A stretch of 64,000 nt of DNA, from the NCBI RefSeq assembly GCF_018873765.1, contig NC_057921.1:27191784-27255783 (forward strand). The letters run 5' to 3'. The stretch is from Telopea speciosissima. Its lineage: Eukaryota > Streptophyta > Magnoliopsida > Proteales > Proteaceae. A program made the position numbers and the translations under genes. The notes beneath the pieces were generated by a model. That model had not been told where the DNA came from, made no database searches, and worked only from the letters and a program-made list of their open reading frames with translations. This document shows, piece after piece, positions 12,131-24,334 of the stretch. How positions within the stretch are numbered: position 1 is the stretch's first letter; each line of letters begins with the position of its first letter.

Positions 12131-12400
12131 CAAGGATGTAAATGGATCGAATTTGGTCGGATAGTGGCATTATCATATTTGTATCTGATTATATTTGGAT
12201 GGATAATATCTTATTAATTTTCAGACGTATTGGGATAGTGATTTTTTGACGGATTTTCCTAAATGGATATGAATGCGGTCCAATCTCCAAAATAGTCCCA
12301 ATTGTTTCGAACTTTCTATTTTTGGAATGGGATATTTACGGAATCTCCATGAATAGGATCAAACCTACAAATTTCCGACTATCCGTTGACATCTTTACCG
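12131..12400. mobile_element. Possible hAT-like short element
   Basis: The ends are inverted and similar: GATGTAAATGGATC on the left, and GATGTCAACGGATA as the reverse complement of the right end. Subterminal sequences repeat GGAT motifs. A related fragment (AATATCCGTTGACAT) lies at 12697-12711. No TSD could be read. Confidence 0.4.
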
Positions 12401-12720
12401 TTTTGTTGATGAGGGTTTGGGCTGAGACTTGAGAGTTCAGCAATTACCATTTCTTCTACTCTTCTTACTCTTTGATTTTCTTACATTTTTTATTTTTGTA
12501 TTTATTTTAATAGATATGTGATTTCATGTATCACTGTGCATAAAATAATATATATAAACCAATAAAAACTTAATCGGATAGACGAACACAAAGATATATT
12601 TTAGACATTGCCAAGACATTTTATTACTGTTTAAATAATCGATTGGATATGGGATTCTCCTAAAAGGATACGAACTGGTCGAATACGGATTTTTTGAATA
12701 TCCGTTGACATAAAAAAAAG

Positions 12721-12838
12721 GGAAATTTTCACATACCACCCCTGAGGTATCACGAAAGTATAATCACACCCCCCCAGTTTGGGAAAATTCTGCATACCCC
12801 CTTGAGGTTCACAAAAGTTAACACATGCCCCCATTCCG
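12721..12838. mobile_element. Mutator-like terminus, single end
   Basis: The sequence begins GGGAAATTTTCACATACC and then repeats runs of C after ACC and ATAC. This resembles the terminus of the Pack-MULE at 30104 (GGGAAAATTTCATGGACACC). The second end is not visible nearby, so this is an orphan terminus. Confidence 0.35.
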
Positions 12839-13030
12839 TTAGTTTATGACTAACAACGTTAAAAGGAACCTGTATTATTTTGGAAATCTATAGACATCCA
12901 TGTCTGAATTTTTTTTCTTAGTCTTTGAAGTCTTGGTGTTTTAATTTGGCTGGGATTAATTTAGGTCTGCATTGGATGTTATTTTGTGTATCTGTTGGGA
13001 TTGGAATAACCCAACCTTATCCATCCATCC

Positions 13031-13058
<28 letters not shown>
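13031..13058 (+). repeat. Poly(A) tract
   Basis: A run of about 28 A residues. It could be the tail of a retroposon, but no element body is recognisable upstream. Confidence 0.7.
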
Positions 13059-13062
<4 letters not shown>

Positions 13063-13344
13063 AACATATCTGATGGTTGTGATGGGACAATAAATATTTT
13101 GGGATAAAACTATGGTCTGTGGTTTTCAGTTTAATTTACCTTGAACTTTTTTTTAGGATGAGTTTATTTTTATATTAATTAATTAATTTATTTTAATGCA
13201 GGTGAGGGTATTCAATTTGATTTCCTGTCTTCAGCTCACACGGGGACTTACTATAGAAGAGACCCGTGATTGACTTATATCTCTTTACTTCGTGTATCGA
13301 TATGGATTCAGTTGACTGAATTGGTTTGTTTCCAAATTTCAGTC

Positions 13345-13590
13345 CCTCCATTGAGAACCAAAGCTTATGGTATGTATGCAAAGCGTGGGAGTTTGGAAGA
13401 TGCCGATTGAGTATTTGATCACATGCAGGATAGAAATCTCTTAACTTGACCAACCTGGGTAGGTACTTATGCTAGAGGAGGACAGGATCATTTTGGAATT
13501 CAGTTATATCTGGACATTTAAAGAGTGGTCAGAATGAAGAAGCTCTCTGCTTTTTTGATTGTTTGATAGGATGCAAGTTGAGGGATTTAT
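13345..13590 (+). pseudogene. Pentatricopeptide-repeat (PPR) gene fragment
   Basis: Translated on the plus strand, the segment gives the PPR signatures GMYAKRGSLEDA, VFDHMQDRNLLT and, after a one-base shift, SGHLKSGQNEEALCFFD. These match plant PLS-class PPR proteins, which bind organellar RNA for editing or processing. At least three stops and a frameshift are present, and only about two repeats remain, so it is a dead fragment. No neighbouring part of a PPR gene is visible. Confidence 0.8.
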
Positions 13591-15763
13591 TTATTTATTT
13601 TTTTTTGGGGGGGGGTTGTGCACTAAATTGAGGGAGTTTAACATCGTTCAATAACAATAATTAGGATCGTAGTAGTTTATTGAGTATTTCACTAGTCTAG
13701 AATTGGGCCAAAATTAGGAATGCTCAGAATTAGAAACATGATCAATCTATGAGGTCGTTCCCCTTAGGTTGCCAAAACCTACCCCCCCCCCCCCCCCCTT
13801 TTTCTTTTTATGCCCTTTCTTTTCTTCTATCTTTACTCTGCAATCTTCTCTCTTTTTCTTTTCGTTCTCCAAAACAGGAATATTCACCTTTCTTCTTCAT
13901 TCCTAGATATCCACGTTCCTTTCTTTCCAGTTTTACTTCTTTGCTGGGATTTTAGAAAATCCTATTTAGCTTCTTATTGAAAAGTTTGGGATAGACGGGA
14001 GAATATGTCTGGGTAGGCCAATATGTCACTCCAGCTATGCATAGATATACTAAAATGGGTTCAGATTATGGTGTTAAAGATTTCTGAACTGCCCCAACTA
14101 CTTGTAATCAGATTTTTTAATTATTATATACCTGTCAAGTGTCATCTCATTTAACCCTCTTAACTTCTTGTTTTTCTATTCATTTTGCAATGCTACTAAT
14201 TATTTCTCTAGAGTCCCCACAGAGAGTTTTAGAAACCTGTATTTTGTGAGAAAGTGATATCTGTTTGCAATCTGTTCTCCGTCAATGGGTTCTTTTTGTT
14301 AGCTTTTATTCCTGCAAGAATGTATTAACTTATCCCTGTAGTCACTGACTGTAGTTTTTTTGATTTTCCACTTGCTTGTGCTCTATGGCAGATGGAGTTT
14401 AGTTTTCCAATTGATTTCTAGCATGCATGAATATGTTGTAGAGAAACTCATCTAAAATGGAATAAGTGCCTTCATCTGATGGCTACTCGATTGCTTGTAG
14501 TGAGTATTGGTAATTTTTAGCTTGTGTTACCTTTGATGGTTATCGAGTCTCATGTGGATGATGCAGATAAATGTCCTAAATGGGGGCATATTTTATTAGA
14601 AATAAGTTTTGGGTTGGGTTATATATGTGTTGGGCCTTTGCTTCAATGGGTTTTCTTTGTAATGAACCACTTTAGTGACCTATAATATAGGTAGAGGCTG
14701 GGTTAGTTAAGTGTTTTTATTTCTTTATTTAAGTTGTTTTACTTAAGTTAAATACCTTTACCTAGTGTAGAGGGTTTACTTTAAGTGTCCCTTTTCTTTG
14801 AAGTTTCCTTTTGGCTATGCGAGTGTGCTTAAACTGGTTTCTTACTTGGCTAGGGAGTCTTTCTTATAAAAATAAATAGCCTGTAGCCTATTTTGGCACC
14901 AACGATTTGAATGAATGTAGTTTATGGTTTGCCTTTTGCTGCTGAGAAAGTGAGCATACTGTGAGAGGCAGTGAGGACTGAGAGACTCTATTGATTGGAG
15001 AGATTCTGCTCCAGGCCATTGGTGGGAAATCAGAGGTCATATCCTCTATCAATACTTTATTTTCGTCTCAAGTTAACTGTTGCTATCATCTACTGTTTAT
15101 TGAGCTTGCTGGAATTTATTTGAATCTCTGATTGGGGAAGAATATCTACTACTTAGGTTTCTGTTTATATGTTAATTACTGAAGTTAAAAGGCACAGCAG
15201 CATCCCATCAAGAACAACCTGGAGGCAGCCCTGTTTTAAGGCCCTTTTTTTGATAAAATTGAGATCTGCTATAAGAGGATTCTGTCCATCAGATTCCAGC
15301 CATCTTTTGGGGTATTAAAGGGGTACCCAAGAGGGTCCCTCAACCTGGGTTTGAAATCTGATCGGACCCTCTGTTTGCTGTTTTAATAAATCACTCAAAT
15401 TTTGGATTACAGGTTTCAGATTTTTACTGTTTTGACTGTTGACTCAAATCTGACCGTTAGAACATTGCTGTAATCTGGGGTTTGCTTATTTGTTTATGAT
15501 CATTCACCAGGATATGAGTTCCATCGGATAAGGTTGAGTTTGACCCTATTGTTGACCTAAATTCTGTTTTGGGCTTTTATTGACATCCTGTTATAAGGGT
15601 TGTGTAATCTAAACCTAGGGTTCATCCTACCTAACCACTACCATTAGCCTATAGTTGCATGGATGATTTTGGCACATATGGAGGTAAAATTTCTTTAATT
15701 GGCAAGCAAGGGAGTGATCAAGGTAGAAGGAAACATTTACAACTTGTGGTGCTATTATCTCCT
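13591..15763. other. No gene; probable decayed retrotransposon sequence
   Basis: No coding domain is found. The segment from about 14565 to 15660 has LTR-like composition: a TATA-like stretch, TTCTTATAAAAATAAATAG near 14861, and long phrases resembling those in the LTR-like sequence at 9015. I could not fix termini or a TSD. A poly(C) run lies at about 13782-13798. Confidence 0.35.
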
Positions 15764-15871
15764 TAATCTATATCAAATACAACAACAACAACAACAACCA
15801 TAACCTTATCCCAATTAAATGGGGTCGGCTACATGGATCCAATAGAGGTTAAAACAATAGTAGGAAAAAGA

Positions 15872-16022
15872 TGTTGTAATATGGGTACAAGGGTAGATCT
15901 GTCATAGGGGTATTTTGGTTTTGTACTCTATTCTGGAATGTTCCTCTATTCTATTATAAAAAAAAGCTGGTCTGTGTCACTTTGACACTAGTCATTCTCT
16001 CCCAATTCCCGAGATTTCATCA
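15872..16022 (+). repeat. 5' LTR of the nested Copia
   Basis: A 151-bp repeat from TGTTGTAATATGGG to GATTTCATCA, with a TATA-like CTATTATAAAAAA near 15950. It matches 20180-20330 at all but about 8 positions. Confidence 0.97.
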
Positions 16023-16023
16023 T

Positions 16024-16036
16024 TGTATCCAGAGCC
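16024..16036 (+). other. Copia primer-binding site
   Basis: TGTATCCAGAGCC begins one base after the LTR and matches the initiator tRNA-Met primer site TGGTATCAGAGCC with small changes. Confidence 0.8.
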
Positions 16037-16407
16037 AAGAAAAATTCTAGGGATTCGCATCATGTTTGAAACAGCCGCCTCTCATATCGCCGCAGCACGA
16101 CCACCATCGTAGCTCTACCACCACTTTCGCCCTCTCCCTTCCATCTCGCCACTCTCCTTTTTTCCGCGAGACTACAGCCCCTCTTTCTCGCCTCCTTCTC
16201 GTTTTTCCCCCCTTTTCTTTTTCCGCCACACCAACCAGCATCCACAGGTTTTTTTTCCCTGCTCTCTTTTTTCCGCCTCCCTTGGTGGTGAGTTTATCCC
16301 ACCAAGGGCTTGCTACTTCATCTGAATGAGATAAATCCCCTTTTGTCGTGGGATTTTTTTATGAGTTGCTTCGTTGAGTGAAGCCTTGGGATTAAATTTT
16401 TTTTTTT

Positions 16408-19400
16408 TTGCGGCAATGTCGGACGAAGAAAATTCTGCTATTTCTTCTACAAGGGGGAACCTCTGTGCATCGTGAGAAGGATTTGCCTAGTTTCCAGACA
16501 AACTCGGTCAAACTGGACGGCAATAATTACCTCATGTGGTCGAGGTCTGTATCGCTTGCCATTGGTTCCCGTGGTTTGAAAGGCCATCTGACGGGTACCC
16601 CTATTCGTCTAACTGCTGCAGGGAAGGCCCAGGATAAATGGGATCTTGAAGAGTGCCTAGTGATGTCGTTTCTACTCAACTCTATTGATCCTGCGATTTC
16701 TCAGAGTTATCTTTTGTTGGAGACTGCTGCCGATGTCTGGAGTGTTGCCAAAGAAACCTATTCTAAGGTTGGTAATGCTGCCCAGTGCTACGAACTCCGT
16801 CAGAAGATACATAAGATGGAACAGAAGGATCTTACTCTTAGCCAGTACTACAATGCCATGAGAGGTATCTGGTAGACCTTGGATTTCTACAGGAAGTTTA
16901 CTGCTACGTGCTAGGCTGACACTATTGCTTACCGTCAATGGGAGGAAAAGCTTCGGGTGTATGATTCTTTGGCCGGACTGAACATGGAATATGATCCCAT
17001 TCGTGCCCATGTCTTGAATAGGGATCCTTTTCCAACTCTTGCCCAGGCATATGCCATTGTTGCCTTTGAAGAAAGCTGATGTGAGGCTATGGTACACCAT
17101 CCTACCATGGAGCCTGCTGCTCCCTTTAAAGGAGCTTTGCCTCTCTTTATAGCTTCTTCTACTGTTCAGAACCGTGGTCCTACTGCCCCATCTGGGCGAC
17201 CTCCTATCAAGTGTGACTACTGTGGGAAAGAGCGTCACACTAAGAATCGTTGTTGGAAGCTTCTTGGACATCCACCTGAGTCCCGTATGCATGGTCAGCC
17301 AAAATCTGGAGGAAGTGCTGCCCATCAGTCCGTCTCTGGGGATGATTATTCTAGTACCACCAGTACACCTCTCTCTACCAATGAGATGACCCACCTATGG
17401 AGTTTGATGTCAAGGCTGGAATCTACTACTTCAGCACCTTCGACCAATGCTAGTGTTGCCTCTGCCACTACTGCTCCTCCCTCTGCCAGTCCTTCTACAG
17501 GTATTTCGTTTTGTGGTCAGAGCTCCTCTGTCAAATCCACTTCTTGGATTATTGACTTTGGCGCTACTGATCACATGACAAGTTCTCCAAAGCATTTTTC
17601 CCAGTATTATCCATTAGCTCGTAATAATAAAGTTCGAGTTGTTAATGAATCCTTTTCTCCTATATCTGGCAAGGGAGTTATAAATTGTTCACCTTCCCTT
17701 TCTTTATCTTCTGTTCTTCATGTCCCACATTTTTCTACTAACTTGTTATCCATTAGTAGCATTACATGTGAGCTCAATTGTAAAGTGACTTTCTTTCCTT
17801 CTCATTGTGTATTTCAAGACTTGGAAATGGGTAGTACGATTGCATGTGGTAAGATGGAAGGTGGCCTATACCTGTTAGAGCAACCCCCTACTGCACTATC
17901 TACCGTGGCTGTTCTCCCAGGATCTAGATCTAAAGCACTGGCTGCTTTACATACGTGGCATCGTCGATTAGGACACCCACCGCTAAGAACTCTTACTAGC
18001 TTATTTCCTAGTTTTTCTAAAGATTGTAATTTGAACAATTTTCATTGTGATGCTTGCATTTTTGCAAAGCAAACCAGATCTACCTACCCAGTGTCGGATA
18101 ATTGGAGTTTAATTCCTTTTAGTTTAATTCATTCTGATGTGTGGGGCCCTGCCTGTGTGGTTTCTTCTTCTGGTTTTCGATGGTTTGTGACTTTTATTGA
18201 TTGTTTTAGTCGTACAACTTGGGTTTATTTATTGCACCAAAAAAGTGATGTTTTTTCTATGTTTCAGCACTTTCATAACATGGTTTCAACACAGTTTAAT
18301 GCTAAAATCAGAATCTTATAGTCTGATAATGGCACTGAATATTCGGTTAGGACATTTCAGTCTTATTTTTCTGCCCATGGGATTGTTCACCGGACTTCCT
18401 GTGTTGATACTCCACCTCAAAATGGAGTGACAGAAGGAAGAACCGACATCTCCTTGAAGTTGCTCGGTCTTTGATGTTTGCTATGAATGTCCATGTTCGG
18501 TTTTGGGGAGATGTTGTCACCACAGCAACCTTTCTTATTAATAGGATGCCATCTCGTGTCCTAAATAACAAGAGCCCTATTGAGACTCTTCTAGGTAGTG
18601 TCACTTTCCTTGTTTCACCTAAGGTATTTGGCTGTGTTGCTTTTGTTCGGAATCATCATGTGCATGAAAAATTAGACCCCAGGGGTCTTTGGTGTATTTT
18701 TTTGGGATATGTAGCTACCCAAAAGGGTATAAATGTTACCATCCCTCTTCTCGAATTCCATGGATGTTATTTTTCAGGAAAATGTTCCCTTTTACCCTGT
18801 CCCTCTTCAGGGGGAGTCTGTTCACCAGAAAGAGGTTCTTCAAATTCCCATAGATTGCCTTGGGAAGAAGAGGACGTTCTTGAGGATGGGGTTACTAGTC
18901 AGGAACAACAAAGTGAGATTTTTGTTCAGGGGGAGTCTCCTACTATATTTCAGCCAAATAATCAACCAAGTAATGGAAAAAAGGTTCAGGGAGATAAATC
19001 ACTACTGACATATGGCTAGAAGGAAAATCTTGACCAGAATAGGCCTACTACCATCTTTCCACTAAAATTAACTCCAGAGGTTCCAAGTTCTACTAACTCT
19101 GAACTCTTTGGTAAGCTTCCATCTGTTCCTCCTAATTATGATCCTACTCTTGACCTTCCTATTGCTACTAGGAAAGATAAACGTAGTTGTACTCAGCACC
19201 CAATTTCAAAATTTGCTTCTTATGACTCATTATCTCCCACTTTGCAGAACCTTTCTTGCTTCCATGTCTTTTGTGTCTCTTCCTAACTCTTGGCAGGAGG
19301 CAGTGGCACACTTGGATTGGAAAGAAGCTATGAAGGAAGAAATGAGAGCCCTTGATAAAAATAACACGTGGGATTTGGTTCAGCTTCCATCGGGAAAGAG

Positions 19401-20172
19401 AGTTGTAGGGTGTAAATGGGTGTTTGCAGTTAAACATAAGGCTGATGGGAGCATTGAACGATATAAAGCCAGGCTGGTTGCTAGAGGCTTCACCCAGATG
19501 TATGGAATTGACTATCAGGAGACGTTTGCTCCAGTGGCCAAGATGAACATTGTGAGGGTTCTCCTCTCATGCCGTAAATCAAGGATGGAACTTATTTCAA
19601 CTTGATGTAAAAAATGTATTTTTGCATGGTGAGTTGACTGAGGAGGTCTACCTGGATATTCCACCAGGATTTGATTCTCTAAAGACTCAGGGAAAGGTGT
19701 GTAAGCTCAATCGAGCTCTTTATGGATTGAAGCAGTCTCCCCGGGCATGGTTTGGTAGGTTTCATAAAGCAATGATCTCCATTGGGTTCAAGCAGAGCAA
19801 TGCAAAACTGTTGTGGCTCGTTCTAGTGCCGAGGCCGAGTTTTGGGCTATGGCCTAGGGTATATGTGAGGCCCTTTGGCTCCAAGGTTTATTGCATGATC
19901 TTGGAATTGAGGTTGACATGCCTATGCGGTTGTACTCTGATAGCAAATCTGCAATCAGCATAGCTCATAATCTTGTTCATCATGATCGAACAAAGCATGT
20001 GGAGATAGATCGTCACTTTATCAAGGAGAAACTTGATAGTGGTCAGATGTGCATTACATTTGTTCCTTCAGATGATCAGCTTGCAGATGTTCTTACCAAA
20101 GGGTTGAGACCTAGTTTATTTGTTTCTATTGTTAGCATGTTGGGCATGATAGATATATATGCTCCAATTTAA
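16408..20172 (+). pseudogene. Copia gag-pol polyprotein, degenerate
   Basis: Domains in order: UBN2-type gag (16490-16870; LDGNNYLMWSRS), CCHC knuckle CDYCGKERHTKNRC (17212-17253), protease with the active site decayed to DFGAT (about 17550; normally DSGAT), GAG-pre-integrase HRRLGHPP with the zinc ligands CDAC (17940-18070), integrase core (SDVWGP, FSRTTWVYL, SDNGTEY; 18110-18460), RT N-terminal half (WKEAMKEEMRAL, RLVARGFTQ, LYGLKQSPRAW; 19300-19790) and RNase H (SDSKSAISIAHN, DVLTKGL; 19930-20170). The RT frame jumps near 19800 straight into RNase H, so the YVDD catalytic box is deleted. Stops and shifts lie near 16875, 18320, 18440, 19017 and 19603. Confidence 0.95.
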
Positions 20173-20179
20173 GGGGGAG
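20171..20179 (+). other. Copia polypurine tract
   Basis: AAGGGGGAG lies immediately before the 3' LTR; it primes plus-strand DNA synthesis in Copia elements. Confidence 0.85.
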
Positions 20180-20330
20180 TGTTGTAATATGGGTACAAGG
20201 GTAGATCTGTCATAGGAGTATTTTGGTGTTGTACTCTATTCTGGAATGTTCCTCTATTCTATTATAAATAAAAACTGGCTTGTGTCACTTTGACACAAGT
20301 CATTCTCTCCCAATTCCTGAGATTTCATCA
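20180..20330 (+). repeat. 3' LTR of the nested Copia
   Basis: A 151-bp repeat from TGTTGTAATATGGG to GATTTCATCA, following the polypurine tract and followed by the TSD AAAGA. Confidence 0.97.
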
Positions 20331-20569
20331 AAAGAGAAGTAAAAAGAAATAAAATGGGTAATAGGAGGTAAAAGGAAAAAAACTAAAGGAAGAAGTCAAA
20401 GCACCATCCCAGAAACACCCTCCTACAAGGGTGTGTTGGCCACATGGGTCCTTGTCCTCCAAACAACTCTATCTGCGGTCATAGTAGGATTGAGCCCTAC
20501 CAGATACATATCCTTTCTTACCACTTCTCCAATAGTCATTTTAGGCCTGCCCTTACCTCTTTTAGCTCC

Positions 20570-23249
20570 GTCAAACTAAATATGGTCAGTCCTTACTAGT
20601 GCATCCATGGGTCTCCTTTGTACATGACTATACCACCTCAAGCGACTCTCACGGAGTTTGTCCTGGATTGGTGCAACATCCAATTCGGTTCTAATAGAAT
20701 CATTTCGTAGTTTATCTCTCCTGGTCTTGCCGCACATCCTCCTCAACGTCTTCATCTCCGCTATACTCATCTTATGTATATTATTCTTCTTAATTGCCCA
20801 ACATTCCGCTCCATATGTCATAGTTGGTCTTATTACTGTCCTGTAGAATTCCCCCTTAAGCTTAACAGGCATGCGTTTGTCACATAACTCCCGATGCACC
20901 TCTCCACTTCATCCATCCTACTTTAATTCTGTGGGAAACATCATCTTCTATATCGCCCTCCTTGTTAAAGGGTGACCTCAGGAATCTAAAGCAATCACTT
21001 TATAGTGGCTCTCGCTCCTCAAGTTTCACCACTTCATCACTTCATTTTCTCTCCTGGTTTGACTGAAGTTACACATTATATATTCTGTCTTGGTTCTGCT
21101 TAACTTAAAACCTCTTGATTCCAAGCTTGATCTCCATTACACAAGTTTCGCATTAATCTTCCACTGTCTCATCTATCAATACAATATTCGCGAATAGCAT
21201 ACACCAAGGAACCTCATCTTAGACGTGCCTAGTTAGGTCATCCATGATGAGTGCAAACAAATAAGGGCTTAGAGCTGATCCTTGGTGCACCCAATTGTAA
21301 TTGGGAATTCATTACTTTGGCCCTCTGCAGTTCTAACACTCGTCACCACGCCCTCATACATGTCCTTAATTATATCCACAAAGTTACTTGAGCTCTCGCT
21401 CTTCCTTAGGACATGCCAAATGAGTTCTCTAGGGACTCTGTCATAGGCCTTTTCTAGGTCGATAAAGATCATGTGGAGGTTCTTTTATAAGCTCTAAAAA
21501 TTTTCTTCAGTCTCCTTAGAAAGTAAATAGCTTCTGTCGTGGATCTCCGTGGCATAAAACCAAATTGGTTCTCCGATATATCAGTATCTCTTCTTAGGTG
21601 TGCTTCAATGATTTTTTCCCATAGTTTCATGGTATGACTCATTAGTGTTATGCCTCTATAGTTATTGCAGTTCTAGATATCACCTTTATTCTTATAAATC
21701 GGAACTACAATGGTTCTCCTCCATTCATCTGGCATTTTCTTTGTACTCTAAATCTTGTTAAACAGCTTGGTTAGCCAAGATACCCCCCGTACTCTTTAAG
21801 CTCTTCCACACTTCAATTGGGATCTCATCTGGTCCCGGTGTTTTGCCTACCTTCATCTTTCGTAGGGCCTCTTTAACTTCGGCTTCACCAACTCGTTGTA
21901 GATGTCCATGACGTGTGTTGACTCCAAGACTACTCCTTCCCACTTCCGAATCCATCCTATGAGTCACGAAGCTCCATTTAGTAGGTTGTAAAAGTATTCA
22001 CCCCATCTCTTCATAATGTCTTCATCCCGTAATAGTACTCTACCATCCTTGCTCTTAATGCATCTAACATGGTCCAAATCTCTGCTCTTCCTTTCTCTTA
22101 TTTTAGCTATCTGATAAATCGTATTTTCTCCTTCCTTTGTATTAAGTTTTTCATAAAGGTCATCATATTTCTTCTCTCTTGCTTTCCCCACAATCTTTCA
22201 AGCTTCGTTTCTGGTTGCATAATATCTCATTTTATCCTTTGCGTCATTAGTCCTTTGCCAGGTCTTAAAACGATCTTTCGTAGTCTTAATGGTTGCTTGG
22301 ACCTCATCATCCCACCACCAAATCTCTCTAGGTGCCGGCCGCATACCCTTTGAAATCCCTAGGACTTCTTTAGCAAACCTCTTAATACAAATCGTCATCT
22401 CAATCCACATCTCATTGGTATCTCCCTCAAAATCCCATTTTCCTTGGAGAGCCACTTTATCAGTAAAAGATTCTAGGAGAACTCCTTGTAGTCGCTCCCA
22501 TCTTATCTTAGGGCAAACCTTTTTTGCCTTCTTACGTTGCCTCGTACCAAGGTACATATCCAAGACCACCAGTCTATGTTGAGCGGTTAAGCTTTCTCCG
22601 AGTAAAGCCTTACAATCCTTACATAGTAGTCTGTCAAACCTTCTAGTTAGGAAGAAATCTATTTGGCTTGCATGATGCCCACTCTTGTAAGTAACTAAAT
22701 GTTCCTCTCTCTTTTTAAAAAAGGTATTTGCAATGTACAAGTCAAACGCTATTGCAAAGTCTAATACTGTGGTCCCCTCTTCATTCCTCTCCCCAACTCC
22801 GTATCCTCCGTGAGCCTCTTCATAGCCTCTACGATCTCTGCCCACATGTCCGTTAAGGTCACCTTTGATAATAGTTTTACACTCTCATCTAATCCTGTCT
22901 GGGGCACCTACGCACTAACTATGTTGATAACCTCGTTGTCTAGCACCAGCTTGATAGATAGGATCCTATCTCCAAATCTTTTAACATGCACTACTTCGTT
23001 CTTAAGGTCTCTGTCTATCACTATACCCACTCCACCTCTCCCACTTTCATCTCCCAAGTACCATAGCTTGAAGTCATCTAATGCCTTGGCTTTGTGACCC
23101 TTCCATCTTGTTTCTTGAATGCATGCAACATTAATCTTTCTTCTCCGCATAACATCTATTAGCTCCATACTCTTACCCGTCAAAGATCCGATGTTCCAGG
23201 ATGCAAATCTGATCCTATGCTTACGAACAAGATTAGTATTAAAGGACAT
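20570..23249 (-). pseudogene. RTE LINE ORF: endonuclease plus reverse transcriptase, degenerate
   Basis: The protein nicks target DNA and copies LINE RNA at the nick. From the 5' side it shows an APE-type endonuclease (about 23249-22400; FASWNIGSLTGK, CIQETRWKG, ASQIDFFLTRR, QHRLVVLDM), a linker, the RT N-terminus (KMKVGKTPGPDEIP, about 21870), the RT core (DLEKAYDRVPRE, about 21460), SPYLFALIMDDLT (about 21280), the catalytic box decayed to FANIVLID, and the C-terminal part (GAECWAIKK, RRMCGKTRRDK; 20899-20576). Several frameshifts and stops separate the blocks. The normal FADD motif has lost its key aspartates, so it cannot act as a polymerase. Confidence 0.92.
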
Positions 23250-24148
23250 GATATAAGAAAAGGTAAGGAAAAATCACAAATTAATAGGATCCATGCAAAA
23301 GGGATTAGCTGGATATAATATGTCGTACCTCCCACACCAATTTAAAACAGACTGCTACCATTACAGTGGAGTAAATTATAATAGAGTTGGTGCCCTTGTA
23401 AGTGTAGGTATAAGTGTAAGAGTGAATGCAAGTGTAGTTAAATCCAGCTATCTCTACTACATATAAGAGTTGACCTAGCCAGATGTATGAAGTAGAGTGT
23501 AGGCAAGTAAATAGACAACTAACTGTAGAAAATACAAGATAATGTCAAAGTGACAATTAAGTGATGTGTAAGTGTGAATAAAGGTGTACAGTGATTAAGA
23601 AAGTGAAAGTGGTAATTTAAGTGTAGGTGTAACTATAAATTCAGGTTCAAGAAATATCCCTTACTAAGGTTATCCGAAGCCAGCAGCCTAACACCAAAAA
23701 TGCCGACAGAGTGGATCAGAGGTCGTGGGTGGAAGTCGAACAATAGGGTGAGATCGGATAGAGGATCAGGGAGCCAAATCAGTAGGTGTGAATCTGTTCA
23801 CCTCTCCCACCCTTCTCAGAGTGCAAAATCAGAATGGTGGTCGGTTCTGGATTTGGTTATATACCAGAAGTTCAAAAGAGGGGTTCGATGTAAGGGGGAG
23901 AGAGAGAGAGAGAGAGTCGATGGTTAGGGGAAAACTAGGTAAAAGAGAGAAAATCGATGGGTATTCGTGTGAGGTCAAGGAAAATCTGGGGTAAGTTGGT
24001 GTTCTGGGGTAATCTATATCAAATATGATCGGCTAATCTTGGAAAATATATGAATGTAAGGTTAACAGATCTATATGATATGTGTGATGGCTACAGTTCT
24101 GTCCAAAATGTACAGCAGAAAAAAGATCAAGTTCTAACTTATAAATAT

Positions 24149-24325
24149 GGGCAAGAGATTGCTATCTGGTCGTGTAGCACCTGCACCAGTGCGGGGGCCA
24201 ATAATAGGTGCACATGAGCATTTGACTGAATGGGATATTTTAGTTCACCGGGGGCTAAGCGGTAATTTCGCGTGGTCCTGTATCTAGGAGCAGAAACCAC
24301 GCGACCGGTGAGCGTTCTTTTTCCC
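24149..24325. mobile_element. MITE upstream of SWC6 (Mutator-like)
   Basis: A 177-bp element with a perfect 9-bp TSD TATAAATAT (24140-24148, 24326-24334). The ends are inverted: GGGCAAGAGATTGCT on the left and GGGAAAAAGAACGCT as the reverse complement of the right, sharing GGTCG-GTG further in. The right end resembles that of the MITE at 8646 (GGGAAAAAGAACTCT), so the two may be related families. It lies 1.2 kb upstream of the SWC6 start codon. Confidence 0.88.
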
Positions 24326-24334
24326 TATAAATAT

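Larger units (their letters stand above)
15872..20330 (+). mobile_element. Ty1/Copia LTR retrotransposon, nested in the LINE
   Basis: A complete insertion bounded by two 151-bp LTRs and a perfect 5-bp TSD AAAGA (15867-15871, 20331-20335). It sits about 90 bp from the LINE 3' end. It carries a PBS, gag-pol and a PPT. The LTRs differ at about 8 of 151 positions by eye, so the insertion is moderately old. An internal deletion in RT and several stops make it defective. Confidence 0.97.
15780..24009 (-). mobile_element. Full-length RTE-type LINE, interrupted by a Copia element
   Basis: A minus-strand non-LTR retrotransposon flanked by a perfect 16-bp TSD TAATCTATATCAAATA (15764-15779, 24010-24025). 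The 3' end is on the left and finishes in GTT units (plus-strand AACAACAAC), as in plant RTE LINEs. The 5' leader is on the right (about 23250-24009). Without the nested Copia (15872-20330 plus its 5-bp duplication) the LINE is about 3.8 kb. The coding frame is broken, so it is inactive. Confidence 0.95.

Noticed and set aside
16672..17394. 240-codon minus-strand open frame
   Set aside because: It is the reverse of the Copia gag region and has no domain of its own.
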